From: Rouxiella chamberiensis
GTDB taxonomy: Bacteria > Pseudomonadota > Gammaproteobacteria > Enterobacterales > Enterobacteriaceae
DNA: 64,000 nt
Assembly: GCF_026967475.1 (NCBI RefSeq)
Contig: NZ_CP114058.1
Location: 3,286,001 to 3,350,000, forward strand
Reading direction: 5' to 3'
Positions 16,519 through 27,848 of the stretch are shown one piece after another. Position numbers and translations under genes: made by a program. The notes below the pieces were generated by a model. It did no database searches. It was not told the DNA's origin and saw only the letters and a program-made list of their open reading frames with translations. Position 1 is the first letter of the stretch. Every line of letters begins with the position of its first letter.

Positions 16519-18475
16519 CTATTGCAGGAATGCCCGCTGATAGTTGTGCAACAGGTCGCACAGGCGGCGAACCGGTTCGGTGACTTTCGGCGGCGCATCG
16601 TACTCCACCAGTTTCTGCTGGTATTCGCTCATCTCGCTCAGCAGACGCTGATAATAGTATTCGCGTTTACCTTCACGCTGCGACGACACCACGCGGTCGG
16701 CGGTATGGCGGATTTTCTTGTGAAACGCCGACAGCTCTTCGTTGACCGGCACTTCCGCGACCTTCAACCGCTGATGGGCAATAATCAGCTGCAACGCCAG
16801 TCGATACTTGCCGATATCGTTCGGGAACAGTACCAGCAGCTGATTAAGCTGGTGATACAGCGCCGGAAGGTGGTTCTCGCGACGACGATAGGCCTTGGTA
16901 GTCAACGCCGACACGGCGCTGCTGACAAAGCGGTTGAGCAGCGTGCGTCCGGTTTTGTCACGCGACTTGTCGCGGATGAGCGACAGCACCACCAGCGCAA
17001 TCACGCAGCCTATCGCCTGACCGGTCGCGTTGTCGAGGAAGGTCATGACGTCGAAGGTCATCGGGTTGCTCAACACCAGAATGTTGATACAGCCGACCAG
17101 CAGACCCAGAATCCCCAGTCGCCGCTTCTGCACTTCGATGCCGCAGATAAAGATAAAGATCCCGAGCGACAGGCAGAGCAGGAACAGGCTTTGCTGGGTC
17201 CACGGCATGATAACCATGTACAGCATCGACCCTATCGGGAGGGCGGCAAGCATGCCGACCAGAAAGTCCATCGCCATCATGCGCGGATTCGGGGTGCGCA
17301 TCGCAAGCGAGGTGATAACGGCGATGATGACGATACAGCCCGCGCCGGAGGTCCAGCCGGTCCACAGCCAAAGCAGGCAACCTGCCGCGCTGGAAACAAA
17401 GGTACGCAACCCGTTGATCAGCGCATGGTGCATTTCGGCCGAGGCGGGTTTGACCACCACTTCGCTGCTCAGCACGCTGCTTTCGGTACTGCTGATGCTG
17501 CTGTTGGTATGAATGCCCTTGCACATCAGCAACGCGCGGGTGCCGGAGCCAATCCAGGCATACAGCGGCAGGGCGATAGTGTCATTGGGTAAGGTCGTGG
17601 CGACCTGGCGCAGACGTTTCATGATGTGGCGGATGTCGGTGAGATTTTCCACCGGCTCGTTGACCAGATCTTTAATCGCCTGCGGCACCAGTTCGGGCGT
17701 GGTCTGCATAATGATATAGGTTTCACAGGCCTGCGTGATCATGCTCAACGACAGGCTGTGCAGCGCCTTCATGCGCCGATTGACACGCTGCCAGCGCGAA
17801 GACTCCATCATCAGGCTGCCGCGCATCCCGTTGAGGGCGGTCGAGCTTTTCACCAGCGTGTTCCAGCCCTTGTCTATCTCTTCCTTTTCCGCCTGATTCA
17901 CGCTGAGCCGGAGCAGTTTGAACTGGTCCAGCATCAGTTGATCCACGGCTCTGTCGATATCTTTCTTGATCGATCGCGGAGAAAACAGCAGGTCGGCAAC
18001 GATCGCCGCGCAAATGCCGACCACGATTTCGCTACAGCGCTCGACGGCAAACTGTGGCGATTCGGTCAGGTTGGAGGACGAAAGCACGACGATAATCAGC
18101 GCGGTATAACCGGCCAGACCAAAGGCGTAGGAGTTTTCGACGCGAACAATGGAGGACCACCAGGTGCAGAATCCGGCCCACAGGCAGCATAGCAGCAGCA
18201 TGACGGCCGGTGCCCGTGCCGTAGCCATGATGATGGTGATGGCGGCGATACAACCGATAAAGGTGCCGATAACACGAAGGATGCCGCGATGGCGGATGGC
18301 ACCTGCAAAGGGTTCTCCCCTGCCACCATCGCCGGACCACCGGCTACGATGGCGGCCGTCATGGCCGACCAGCGGGGGTTTCAAGCTGCAGGTAGAACCC
18401 GAATACCAGCGCCCCCAGAATGGCAAAGGTGAGTTTGCACGCAAAGCGCAGGCGCAGGATTGAGGGGCTGACCAT
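16519..18475 (-). pseudogene. aaeB: p-Hydroxybenzoic acid efflux pump inner-membrane subunit AaeB, two frameshifts near the N-terminus
   Basis: An FUSC-type membrane protein of about 652 residues working with AaeA to export aromatic carboxylic acids. The bulk (from about 18310 down) is one open frame with two membrane blocks and soluble helical regions. The N-terminus is broken twice. [14 protein letters not shown] starts at 18475; one base is missing in the G5 run at plus 18374-18378 (restores TPRWSAM or similar), and another at GGG 18310-18312 (restores [13 protein letters not shown]). Both are homopolymer losses and look like sequence errors. The gene starts three bases after the aaeA stop. 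Confidence 0.88.
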
Positions 18476-18477
18476 TT

Positions 18478-19411
18478 TTATCCGAACTCACGCATGCGGT
18501 GCAGGAACTTGGTGAACCACGTGCTCTTTTCGGCGCGGTCATGTTCGCCTGCAACCACTACGGTAGCCGTCGGTTCCCGCCGAATACGGGTGGTTTTCAT
18601 CCATATCGTCGAGGGTAATCTTGACCGGAACACGCTGTGCCAGACGTACCCATTCGAGGTTGCTGTCAATCGTCGCCAGTCCGTTGCTTGCGGCGGTGCT
18701 GCTGCTGTTGGTGACCGCAGCCGCAACGCTGTCGACGGTGCCGTGCAGGACACGATTGCTGCCAAGCGGGGTAATCTCGACGCGGTCACCCCTGCGCACG
18801 CGGGCAAGTTTGGTTTCTTCCATATAGGCCAGCACATAGAAGGTATGCTGCTTGACCAGAGCCACGGTGGTTTCGCCACGGGTAATGAAATCGCCTGGGT
18901 GAACGGTCAGGTTGGTTATCCAGCCGTCTGCCGGGGCAACCACGACGGTACGTTGCAAGTCCAGTGCGGCGGCGGCGGCCACGGCCCTGGCTTTCGCCAG
19001 CTGATGCTGCGTCGTTTTCAGGTCGCTGGTGGCCTGCTCGATGGCTTCGATGGACATGGCCTGCGTGCCCAGTTTCACACGGCGATTGGCTTCACGTTTC
19101 TTCTCGTCGGCCAGCGCTTCGTAATAGGCGACGTCGGCGTTGGCTTCGTCCAGGGCAACCTGATAGCGCGGCTGGTCAATCTTGAACAGCACATCACCCT
19201 TGGCAACCAGCTGGTTATCACGCACCGGCACGTCTGTCACCAGACCGCTGACGTCGGGAGACATGGCGACCACGTCGGCGGTGAATTTCGCATCACGCGT
19301 CCACGGCGATTCGGTATAGAAAACCCACGCCCGGAAAATCGCGATGGCAGCCAGGATCACAATGATAAACGTTATTGCGTAACGTATTATTTTTATTGAT
19401 AAGTTTTTCAC
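18478..19411 (-). pseudogene. aaeA: p-Hydroxybenzoic acid efflux pump membrane-fusion subunit AaeA, frameshifted near the C-terminus
   Basis: A periplasmic adaptor of about 310 residues with one N-terminal membrane anchor ([19 protein letters not shown]), a biotinyl-lipoyl-like pair of half-motifs ([16 protein letters not shown] and [14 protein letters not shown]) and a coiled-coil hairpin between them. It starts with GTG, as the alignment requires. At GGTTC (plus 18572-18576; GAACC in the coding direction) one extra C breaks the frame. Without it the text runs [15 protein letters not shown] and ends MHRMREFG-like (HRMREFG) at 18478. It is operonic with aaeX and aaeB under AaeR. Confidence 0.88.
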
Positions 19412-19418
19412 GACAGCC

Positions 19419-19621
19419 TCAGACGAAAAAGCAGGATATTAGATAGAAGAGACAGCAATACAATGCCGTATTAAACAAAGCCGGATGCCAGACAAAATCG
19501 TAGATCCCGGTAGGTGTCAGAATTCGGCGCAATATAAAGAAAATAGCCAGCGCCAGAAGTATTTCAAAAAATACCGGGGAAACGACAATCCGAAAATCAC
19601 CATTACCGGAAGCAAACTCAT
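19419..19621 (-). pseudogene. aaeX: Small membrane protein AaeX, frameshifted
   Basis: A short gene recognisable only after restoring one base. It starts [15 protein letters not shown] at 19621. A G4 run at plus 19576-19579 needs a fifth G, after which it continues [14 protein letters not shown] and [20 protein letters not shown] to TGA at 19419-19421. The restored length of 67 residues equals AaeX of E. coli (DUF1656). It has two hydrophobic segments. It stops seven bases before the aaeA GTG. The function in the efflux operon is unknown. Confidence 0.85.
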
Positions 19622-19926
19622 GGATAGTTCCTTAAACTCATACCACAAAGGTAGTGACGCACAGCAGCCCTCATATTATTCATTTATTTTAACATTACCG
19701 CGCGGACATGGATTTAGTATTTTCAACAATACCGACACACTTCAAGAGAATGCTCTCTAAGCATGCATAAAGGAAAACGTTGGATTGCCAGAAATGTCGG
19801 CGGAGGTAAGATAACTGATTCACTGCATCCGAACTTGAGGCTTTTATCTGGACAAGTATATTAGCCTGCTTATTATCAAGTTATCAACATTCCGTGATCA
19901 CAATCACTTTTAAGCTGGGCTTAACA
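19622..19926. promoter_or_regulatory. Divergent aaeX/aaeR control region
   Basis: 305 bases without a gene between the divergent aaeX and aaeR. In E. coli AaeR activates the aaeXAB promoter from this interval in response to hydroxybenzoates. I did not find an unambiguous LysR-type inverted repeat, so only the location is supported. Confidence 0.5.
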
Positions 19927-20859
19927 ATGGACCGTCTAAAACGCATGTCGATTTTTGCTCAGGTCGTGGAAAGCGGGTCCTATACGGCCGCCGCACCGCG
20001 CCTTCAAATGAGCGTTTCCGCCATCAGCCAAAGTATTAGCAAGCTTGAAAATGAATTGCAAATCAAGTTGTTAAACAGAAGCACCCGCAGTCTCGGATTA
20101 ACCGAAGCCGGGAAGATCTACTATCAGGGCTGCCACAAGATGCTGCATAACGTGCATGAAGTGCACGAGCAATTGTATGCGTTTAATAACACACCAACCG
20201 GTACATTACGCATCGGCAGTTCATCCACAATGGCACAAAATGTCCTTGCCGCCATGACCGCCAAGATGCTCCACGAATATCCCGGACTTACGGTCAATCT
20301 GGTGACGGGCAGCCCTGCGCCGGATCTTATCGCCGACGGACTGGATATCGTTATCCGCGTCGGCACGCTTCAGGACTCTAGCCTGTTTTCCAAACACCTT
20401 GGCTCGATGCCCATGGTGGTGTGCGCCGCGAAATCCTATCTCATGCAGCATGGCAAACCCGAAGCCCCGGCGGACATGGTGAATTTTACCTGGCTGGAAT
20501 ACAGCGTGCGCCCCGACAGCGAGTTCGACCTGGTGTCGCCGCAGGGGCAGACCATCCGTATTCATCCGCAGGGACGTTTTGTCACCAATGATTCACAAAC
20601 CATGATCCGCTGGCTGAAATCCGGCGTCGGCATTGCCTATATTCCATTGATGTGGATTATCGACGAGATAAATTCGGGAGAGGTCGAGATTCTATTTGGT
20701 AATTATCAGTCCGCGCCGCGACCGGTGTATGCGCTGCATACCGAAAAAGACAAGCTGCCGCTCAAAGTGCAGGTGTGCATCAATTATCTCACGGAGTATT
20801 TCAAGGAAGTCAGCAAGGTGTATCGTAAACACCGTAAAACAAAAACGGGCGCCAAATAG
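19927..20859 (+). CDS. aaeR: LysR-type regulator AaeR
   Basis: 310 residues, with winged HTH at residues 1-60 (MDRLKRMSIFAQVVESGSY, then SVSAISQSISKLENEL) and an effector domain behind it. The sequence follows E. coli AaeR closely (LNRSTRSLGLTEAG, then ALHTEKDKLPLKVQVCIN). The start was set at the family position, dropping an 11-residue extension. It is divergent from aaeXAB, which it is expected to activate when aromatic carboxylic acids such as p-hydroxybenzoate are present. Confidence 0.95.
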   Translation: MDRLKRMSIFAQVVESGSYTAAAPRLQMSVSAISQSISKLENELQIKLLNRSTRSLGLTEAGKIYYQGCHKMLHNVHEVHEQLYAFNNTPTGTLRIGSSSTMAQNVLAAMTAKMLHEYPGLTVNLVTGSPAPDLIADGLDIVIRVGTLQDSSLFSKHLGSMPMVVCAAKSYLMQHGKPEAPADMVNFTWLEYSVRPDSEFDLVSPQGQTIRIHPQGRFVTNDSQTMIRWLKSGVGIAYIPLMWIIDEINSGEVEILFGNYQSAPRPVYALHTEKDKLPLKVQVCINYLTEYFKEVSKVYRKHRKTKTGAK

Positions 20860-20866
20860 CGCCCGT
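20838..20866 (-). terminator. Terminator of tldD lying inside the 3' end of aaeR
   Basis: ACGGGCGC (20845-20852) pairs with GCGCCCGT (20859-20866). On the minus strand the stem is followed by TTTTTGTTTT, so it ends transcripts coming from tldD. The stem covers the aaeR stop codon. Confidence 0.82.
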
Positions 20867-20899
20867 CTGCTTGCAGAACCATCACTCAAGCCGCGTGGG

Positions 20900-22346
20900 T
20901 CAAGCGGTGCCGCCCACGGTGATAGAGTCCAGTTTCAGCGTGGGCTGACCCACGCCGACCGGCACGCTCTGCCCTTCCTTGCCGCACACGCCCACGCCTT
21001 TATCCAGCGCCAGATCGTTGCCGACCATTGAAATCTGCTGCATCGCCTCGATACCGGAGCCAATGAGCGTAGCGCCTTTCACCGGTTTGGTGATGCGCCC
21101 TTTTTCAATCAGATAGGCTTCGGAGGTCGAGAACCACGAACTTGCCGGAGGTGATATCTACCTGGCCGCCGCCAAAGTTTGGCGCATACAGGCCGTACTC
21201 GACGCTGCTGATGATCTCTTCCGGCGTCGATTGCCCGCCCAGCATATAAGTGTTGGTCATTCGCGGCATAGGCAGGTGCGCGTAGGATTCGCGGCGACCA
21301 TTACCGGTCGGTGCCACGCCCATCAGACGCGCATTGAGCTTGTCCTGCATGTAACCTTTAAGCACGCCGTTTTCGATAAGGACATTGTACTGACCCGGAA
21401 CGCCTTCGTCGTCGATAGAGAGGGAGCCACGACGGCCCTGCATCGTGCCGTCATCCACCACGGTACACAACTCGGAGGCGACAAGCTTGCCCATCTGTCC
21501 GCTGAACACGGACGTGCCGCGACGGTTGAAATCGCCCTCGAGACCGTGACCGACCGCTTCATGCAGCAACACGCCCGGCCAGCCCGCACCCAGTACTACC
21601 GGCATGGTGCCGGCAGGCGCCGCGACAGAATCCAGATTGACCAGCGCCATACGCACCGCTTCACGGGCGTAGGCATCGGCACGCACTTCGCCGTCGGTGT
21701 TTTCGAGGAAATATTCATACCCGAAACGCCCGCCGCCGCCGCTTGCACCGCGTTCGCGACGTCCGTCCTGTTCAACCAGCACGCTGACCGAAAGACGAAC
21801 CAGCGGACGAATGTCGGCCGCCAGTGTGCCATCGGTCGCCGCCACCAGCACACTTTCGTACACGCCGGTAATGCTCGCCGACACTTCCTGCACGCGCTTG
21901 TCAGCCGCACGTGCGGCTTTGTCGACGCGGTGCAGCAAGGCGATTTTTTCTTCGCGCGGCATGCTTTGCAGCGGATCCGCCAGCGAATAGAGCGCCGAGT
22001 GGCTCACCGCCCCCAGCGTATGAATTTTGCCGTTCCCCTGCTCGCGAACAATGCTGCGCGCGGCCTGTGCGCTCTGGTTCAGCGCATTGAGGGTTATCTG
22101 GTCGGCATAGGCGAAACCGGTTTTCTCGCCGCTGACGGCACGAACCCCGACGCCCTGATCGATATTGTAGGAGCCGTCTTTGATAATGCTGTCTTCAATG
22201 ACCCAGGCTTCATGAAAACTGGACTGGAAAAAGAGATCGGCATAATCGAGACGACGCTCGGCCAATTGGCCCAATACCGAAAACAGGTCTTGCTGACTCA
22301 GATTATTAGCAGCGAGTAACCGCTCACTGACGAGGTCCAGACTCAT
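20900..22346 (-). pseudogene. tldD: Metalloprotease TldD, frameshifted in the C-terminal part
   Basis: TldD holds the metal site of the TldD/TldE protease; the HExxxH-like motif is visible as [14 protein letters not shown]. With one base removed the gene codes 481 residues, the exact E. coli length. The break is at GAACC (plus 21131-21135): the frame reads GKFVVLDL instead of [13 protein letters not shown]. The second frame finishes [20 protein letters not shown] to the stop at 20900. The start at [10 protein letters not shown] matches the family. An intact pmbA is in the same window, so loss of tldD alone would be odd; error is more likely. Confidence 0.92.
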
Positions 22347-22428
22347 AATTTCATCGCTCTCTTTGGTCATGTAAAGTCAATATACAGCGTAACACAGTAT
22401 GACGTTGCCCAACACCGCGAAGCCCGGC

Positions 22429-25400
22429 TCAGGAAGCCGGGACCTTGTTGGCCTGCTTGTCTTCTTTCGACTGACGCAGGATTTCATGCACCGTGGGCTG
22501 CGCGATGGTGCCGTCTATCTGGTAGCGAATCAGCGAAATTTTATTCCATAGCGGGGCCAGCGCCTTGCTGGCCGCAAACACGGCGGCACCGACGATAGGG
22601 TTTATCACGAACGCGGTGGCAACGCCGACGGTCGCCGAGATTTCAGGGGCAATCACGGCCTCGAGATCGAGTCGCTGACTCACCAGATTAATGTTGCCGT
22701 TAATGGCAATGTCGGCAGCCAGTCCATCCACCAGCAGATCGTTGGTGTGGATTACTCCGTCCTTGATCCAGGCCGTAGACTTGATGGAGTCGAAATAGAA
22801 GCCATCGCCGAAGGTATCGCGGAAGTCGAGCTGCAATTTGCGCAGCAGCGCGTCAAAGCTGACCAGACGCAGCAGCTGACCTGCCCGGCCGCCGCCCATA
22901 TCCACGATTTCGCCCTTGCCGAAGCGGGTCTTCATCGTGCCGTTCAGCGTCTTGGCATCCGGCTTCCACGGCACATCTTTCCAGTGCAGATCGAAATCGA
23001 CATTGAATGGCGCACCTTTCAGCGGCGTACTTATGCCGAGGAAGGCGGTGGCACGGTCGAAATCCTTGCCGCTCAGCGTGCCGCGCAGGCCGGTATTGTT
23101 GGCGGTCTGTCCGCCCTGTTTCCAGTCACCCTGCACATCGAGCCGCCCCTCGCCAGTGTCAATGACGCCGTTGCGCAGGCTTAGCTGACTGCCCTGCGGC
23201 ACGAAATCGGCATTGACGGTGCGGAAGCTCTGCCCCAGGAACCAGCAGGCCGCACAGCGTACATTCAGCGCAGGCCAGCTGGCGAAGGAGATTTCGCTGC
23301 TGCCAAACGGATTTTGCCCGCTGGTGCTCCCGGCTTCGCTCTTGTCGAGAGATGTCCACTGCGGGTTGAAATAGAGATAACGCAGGCTTGCCAGCCACGG
23401 ACCGCGGTCGTTCATGTCCAGCGTACCGTCTATCTCCTGACCTTTGGCCTTGATCTGCGTGCCTTTGGCGTTCTGCGTCGAACTTAACGTCAAGTCGTTC
23501 CAGCCCTGACCGGCGAGCGTCAGGCGCGGTGTGGTCACGGTAATCTGATGCGGGAAGCCGAAACCGACGGTCTTGCTGTTTTGTGTCTGCGTGGCCTTGT
23601 CGGGGGAGAGCAGGCCAAGCCAGTTTTCGCCGTCGAGCGCCGGAAGATGCAGCGTCAGACTGCTGGTTTCGGGCAGCGCAGGCGTTTTCGCGGCGTTGAC
23701 TTCCCATGCGGCGCGGTCGAGTGTCAGCTGTTTGCCGAGTAGCCAGCGGCTGTTGAAACGATCTTTGCCCGCCAGCACGCCGTTGAGCGTAAAGCTGTTC
23801 AGGTCGCCCTGCACATTGACAGCGAGCGGCAAGGCACGACCCACGGTTTTATTGAGCGGATTAGGTAAGTGACTGCTTACATTCCTGAGATCTGCATTGG
23901 CCGTGACTTTGTAGTTCGGCGTGCCTTTATGCGGCAGCATGATATCGACATTGCTTTTCCAGTTGGCGCTGCCGGAAATCTTCTCGGCGATGGCCTTCGG
24001 CAATCCAGGGAGTTTTGCCGGTTGCCAGTTGCCGTCGAGATCGACGTTAATGCCATAATTATCAGTCAGTTCCAGCGTTTTAAAGCGGATATTCACCGGT
24101 TGACCAAACCATTTGGCGGTCATTCGGTTGCTGTCCAGATTGCCGTTATCGAAGCTGAACTGGCCGTCCAGATTTTCGATTTTGCTTTCAAGCGGCTTGA
24201 TGAACAGGCTGTTATTCTTCAAATTCACGCCGCCGGTGGCACGCACCTGCTCGCCGTTCAACGGAATATCGAGATGTAAGCGCCCACTGACATCGCCGCC
24301 AATCTGCAACTGCTGTAGCGCGGCACCTAAAGAACCTTTCAGCGGCGTCTGCATAAAGTAGCTGCCAATCTCTTTGCCAGCGCCCTGAATGTCGGCATCG
24401 ATCAGCAGTTTCTGTTTCAGGTAATCGGGGATATTCGCCACGACATTGTTGCCTGAAACATTGCCAAGCCGAGTGTGCGCCGCCTTCATAAACAGCCCGT
24501 CGTTAAGGAAATCGAGGTCGATATCCAAATCGGTCAAGGCAGGCCAGCCCGGCTGGAATTCAAAGGTCGAGTGGCGCAGCGGTACCCACACCTGGAACTG
24601 GCCTTCGTTATGTTTGAACGGGAAGTCATGCGGATTGCCGTTGAAGCTCAACGTGGCATTGTCGACCTGTCCGGCCTGAATGGCACCGCTCAGATAATTC
24701 ACCAGATGCTTGCCCATCAGCGGCTCGGGGAAGTAACGCCACGCCTGACCGGCATCATAGAGGCGAATGCCCGACAAAATTTTCAGCAGCGGTTGCCCCT
24801 TTGCAGGCTGCTCGTAGGAAAATCCGCCGGTGGCCCACAATCCTTTGGCTTTCACGTCGACATTCTGCGACCACAGCGACCAGCCCTTGTCATCAAAGGT
24901 CCAGTCGAAGGTGCCACTGGCCTGACTGATATCCAGCGGCGAACGAAACATTTCGCCGAAAGGCAGCAGGCTGTCCTGCAAATCAATCTTTATCTGACCG
25001 CGCGGCACGCTGCCGCTGAGGCTGCCGCTGAAGTTGTTCACGCCGGGCAGCAGTTCCCAGCGCGCCCAGCGCAGATTATGCCATTTGAGGTTAAACCGGG
25101 TCTGTTCCGGCTGTTTCAGCGGGATATCCAGCGCCAGCGTATCAATCGTGCCGGACGGTTTAAGGTCTTGCCAGCGCTCGAGCAGCGCGGGCGTCATGAA
25201 GGAGATGGTCGGGATAAGCGGCCCGATTCTTTCGAGCTGGATGTTGCTGCCGCGCAGTCGCAGCTGCTCCTGCTGGTCAGGTCCGAGGAACTGGGTATTC
25301 GCGGTAGTGCCGTTTTCAGGCAGATACAGCGCGGTCAGCCCACCCTTCGGCCAGGCTTCGCCGTCGGTTTTCAGATTGAGTTCGGGGGTGCCGACCTGCC

Positions 25401-26283
25401 AGCCGTTGCCCTGACGATTACCGTGCAGCGTGAGATTATCGACGTCGAGACGATGTGGCTGGTCGTCGTTGTGCCATACCGCCTCGCCTTCCCTGACATG
25501 CACATCACCGGCAAAGACCTGCCCATCACGCACCGTGAGCCAGGCCGCGAGGCTGAAGTTGGCGCTTTCAAGACCGGTATTGCTGCGCAGCCAGCGGCTA
25601 AACCACGGTTTCATGTCGATATTATCGGCCTGAAGATAGATTTTACCGTCGTTGAGCAGGCCGTCGTCGTCGTTAAGATCCATACGCACCTGCACCACGC
25701 CGTGCTGGCCGTTGAAGCTCGACAGCCCCAGTTGCCCTTCCGCACGGTGGCGATTGGGCGAGTTGAGCCAGGTCATCTGCTGAATGTCGAACTCGGCGCG
25801 CGGGCCGGAGGGCGTCAGGAAGCTGACGCGACTATTGCGCAGATCGAAATGGTCGACCTGACGCAAAAAGATATCGCTGATGCGATTGGCACCGATGCCC
25901 TTGCCTTTATCGTCGCCGCCACCCAGCGTCGAGTTGAGGTCAAGCCGGAGATTGTAGAAGGTCAGATTGCGGAACTGCCAGCGCAGGTGCAGCAGCGATT
26001 GCCAGACATCCAGCGCCAGAGTGACGCGTTCCACCTTCGACGAGGAGTCGGGCAAGGTGATCGCCAAGTCTCTGACTTCCAGCGTCGGGCCGAAAGTCTG
26101 CCAGCTTCCGTGGATCTGCGACAGGCTGACGGGCACGCCGGTCATTGACTGGATTTTATCGACCAGAGGCTGTTTGATTCGATCGAGCTGAGGCAGGGCC
26201 AAACGTAACCCACTGATAGCCAACGCCACGATCACCACAATCGTTGCCACGCTGGTTAGCAGTATCCCCGGTAGTCGCCTCAC
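22429..26283 (-). CDS. yhdP: YhdP, large AsmA-like phospholipid-transport protein
   Basis: 1284 residues, one N-terminal membrane helix (LLTSVATIVVIVALAISGL) followed by a very long beta-rich periplasmic part of the AsmA/DUF3971 type. With TamB and YdbH it makes bridges that carry phospholipids to the outer membrane. Conserved blocks include WLNSPNRHRAEGQ, YLSGAIQAGQVDNATL and the C-terminal LLRKLQLDFRDTFGDGFY. The start is GTG at 26283, which matches the family N-terminus MRRLPG. It lies between rng and tldD as in E. coli and is probably expressed with rng. Confidence 0.96.
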   Translation of the reverse strand: MRRLPGILLTSVATIVVIVALAISGLRLALPQLDRIKQPLVDKIQSMTGVPVSLSQIHGSWQTFGPTLEVRDLAITLPDSSSKVERVTLALDVWQSLLHLRWQFRNLTFYNLRLDLNSTLGGGDDKGKGIGANRISDIFLRQVDHFDLRNSRVSFLTPSGPRAEFDIQQMTWLNSPNRHRAEGQLGLSSFNGQHGVVQVRMDLNDDDGLLNDGKIYLQADNIDMKPWFSRWLRSNTGLESANFSLAAWLTVRDGQVFAGDVHVREGEAVWHNDDQPHRLDVDNLTLHGNRQGNGWQVGTPELNLKTDGEAWPKGGLTALYLPENGTTANTQFLGPDQQEQLRLRGSNIQLERIGPLIPTISFMTPALLERWQDLKPSGTIDTLALDIPLKQPEQTRFNLKWHNLRWARWELLPGVNNFSGSLSGSVPRGQIKIDLQDSLLPFGEMFRSPLDISQASGTFDWTFDDKGWSLWSQNVDVKAKGLWATGGFSYEQPAKGQPLLKILSGIRLYDAGQAWRYFPEPLMGKHLVNYLSGAIQAGQVDNATLSFNGNPHDFPFKHNEGQFQVWVPLRHSTFEFQPGWPALTDLDIDLDFLNDGLFMKAAHTRLGNVSGNNVVANIPDYLKQKLLIDADIQGAGKEIGSYFMQTPLKGSLGAALQQLQIGGDVSGRLHLDIPLNGEQVRATGGVNLKNNSLFIKPLESKIENLDGQFSFDNGNLDSNRMTAKWFGQPVNIRFKTLELTDNYGINVDLDGNWQPAKLPGLPKAIAEKISGSANWKSNVDIMLPHKGTPNYKVTANADLRNVSSHLPNPLNKTVGRALPLAVNVQGDLNSFTLNGVLAGKDRFNSRWLLGKQLTLDRAAWEVNAAKTPALPETSSLTLHLPALDGENWLGLLSPDKATQTQNSKTVGFGFPHQITVTTPRLTLAGQGWNDLTLSSTQNAKGTQIKAKGQEIDGTLDMNDRGPWLASLRYLYFNPQWTSLDKSEAGSTSGQNPFGSSEISFASWPALNVRCAACWFLGQSFRTVNADFVPQGSQLSLRNGVIDTGEGRLDVQGDWKQGGQTANNTGLRGTLSGKDFDRATAFLGISTPLKGAPFNVDFDLHWKDVPWKPDAKTLNGTMKTRFGKGEIVDMGGGRAGQLLRLVSFDALLRKLQLDFRDTFGDGFYFDSIKSTAWIKDGVIHTNDLLVDGLAADIAINGNINLVSQRLDLEAVIAPEISATVGVATAFVINPIVGAAVFAASKALAPLWNKISLIRYQIDGTIAQPTVHEILRQSKEDKQANKVPAS

Positions 26284-26379
26284 TCATTTCTCCTTGTCTT
26301 CAATACCGCGCAATAATCGACTACGCAAGAGGGATCCTACGTTAAAAAATGCTCTAGATTAACCAGTCAATTCTGGGAA

Positions 26380-27848
26380 TTACATCATGACGACGTCGAA
26401 CTGTTCCTGGCTGTACAGCGGCTCAATCTGCACCTTGACCTGTTTACCGACGAAAATTTCGACTTCGGCCAAAGCATGAGACTCTTCGCCTTTCAGCGCA
26501 TCACCCACGGCCACAGAAGCGTAGACCAGAAATCTGTCGGCGTCATAGGCATGATGAACACGAACGATTTCGCGCAGGATTTCGTAGCAGACCGTTTCGA
26601 CCGTTTTCACGGTGCCGCGCCCATGACAGGTTGGACAATCGCTGCAAAGCACATGTTCCACGCTTTCGCGGGTTCTTTTGCGGGTCATCTCGACCAGTCC
26701 AAGCGCCGAGAAGCCGTGAATGCCGGTTTTCACGCGATCTTTCGACAGCGCCTGCTCGAGCGAATGCAGCACGCGGCGACGGTGGTCTTCGCTCGCCATA
26801 TCGATAAAGTCGATGATGATAATGCCGCCGAGGTTGCGCAGTCGCAGCTGGCGGGCGATGGCCTGCGTGGCTTCGGTATTGGTGTTGAAGATGGTCTCTT
26901 CGAGATTGCGGTGACCGACAAACGCACCGGTATTGATGTCGATGGTGGTCATGGCTTCGGTCTGGTCGATTATCAGATAGCCGCCGGACTTGAGCTCGAC
27001 CTTGCGCTCCAGCGCGCGCTGGATTTCATTCTCGACGTCGAAGAGGTCGAAGATAGGCTGCTTGCCGCTGTAATGCTCGAGCTTGTCGGTGAGCTCGGGC
27101 ATGTACTCGCTGGTGAATTCGATCAGCAGCTCATAGGTCAGACGCGAATCGACACGAATGCGATTCAGCTCTTGCCCTGTAAAATCGCGAAGTACGCGGT
27201 GAGCGAGTGCTAACTCTCCATACAGTTTGCACTTGGTCACGTTCCGGCGCTTGCGCTCCATCACCTTGGTCCACAGGCGCTTGAGGTAGGCGGCGTCCTG
27301 CGCCAGCTCCTCTTCGCGCACCCCTTCGGCGGCGGTGCGAATAATGTAGCCGCCCTGCTCGTCACAATAGGCGGAGACGATACGCTTGAGGCGATCGCGT
27401 TCGGCTTCGCTGGCGATACGCTGGGACACGCCCACATGCGAGGCCCCCGGCATAAACACCAGATAACGGGAAGGCAGAGTAATGTCGGTGGTGAGTCGCG
27501 CGCCTTTGGTGCCGAGCGGATCTTTCACCACCTGCACCATTAAATCCTGTCCCTGATGGACCAGCTCGACGATATCGCGAACGTTAAACTTTTTTGCTCT
27601 TCACGCGCAACGCATTCGGTGTGCGGCATGATGTCGGAAGCATGCAGGAACGCGGCTTTTTCCAGGCCAATATCAACAAAAGCCGCCTGCATGCCGGGCA
27701 GGACACGGCTGACACGGCCTTTGTAGATATTCCCTGCGATACCGCGCTTTGCTTCCCGCTCTACGTGGATCTCTTGCAAGATGCCACCGTCGATGTATGC
27801 CACCCGAGTTTCCGATGGGGTCACATTGACCAGTAATTCAGCCGTCAT
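26380..27848 (-). pseudogene. rng: Ribonuclease G, frameshifted near residue 87
   Basis: RNase G processes the 5' end of 16S rRNA and some mRNAs. The first frame gives [20 protein letters not shown] and the S1 domain to EEQK; the second begins at MVQVVKDPLGTKGARLTTD and runs to the end QFDVVMM. It includes the catalytic aspartates in TVDINTGAF-like TIDINTGAF and IIIIDFIDM, and the zinc-link cysteines CPTCHGRG. The break is a T6 run (plus 27590-27595). A seventh T restores EEQKKFNVRDIVEL and a length of 489 residues, exactly the E. coli length. The start overlaps the end of yhdE by 11 bases. Confidence 0.92.

Noticed and set aside
24475..26148. Plus-strand open frame of 557 codons opposite yhdP
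   Set aside because: Low-complexity Arg/Gln-rich translation and no ribosome-binding site; yhdP on the other strand is conserved throughout.
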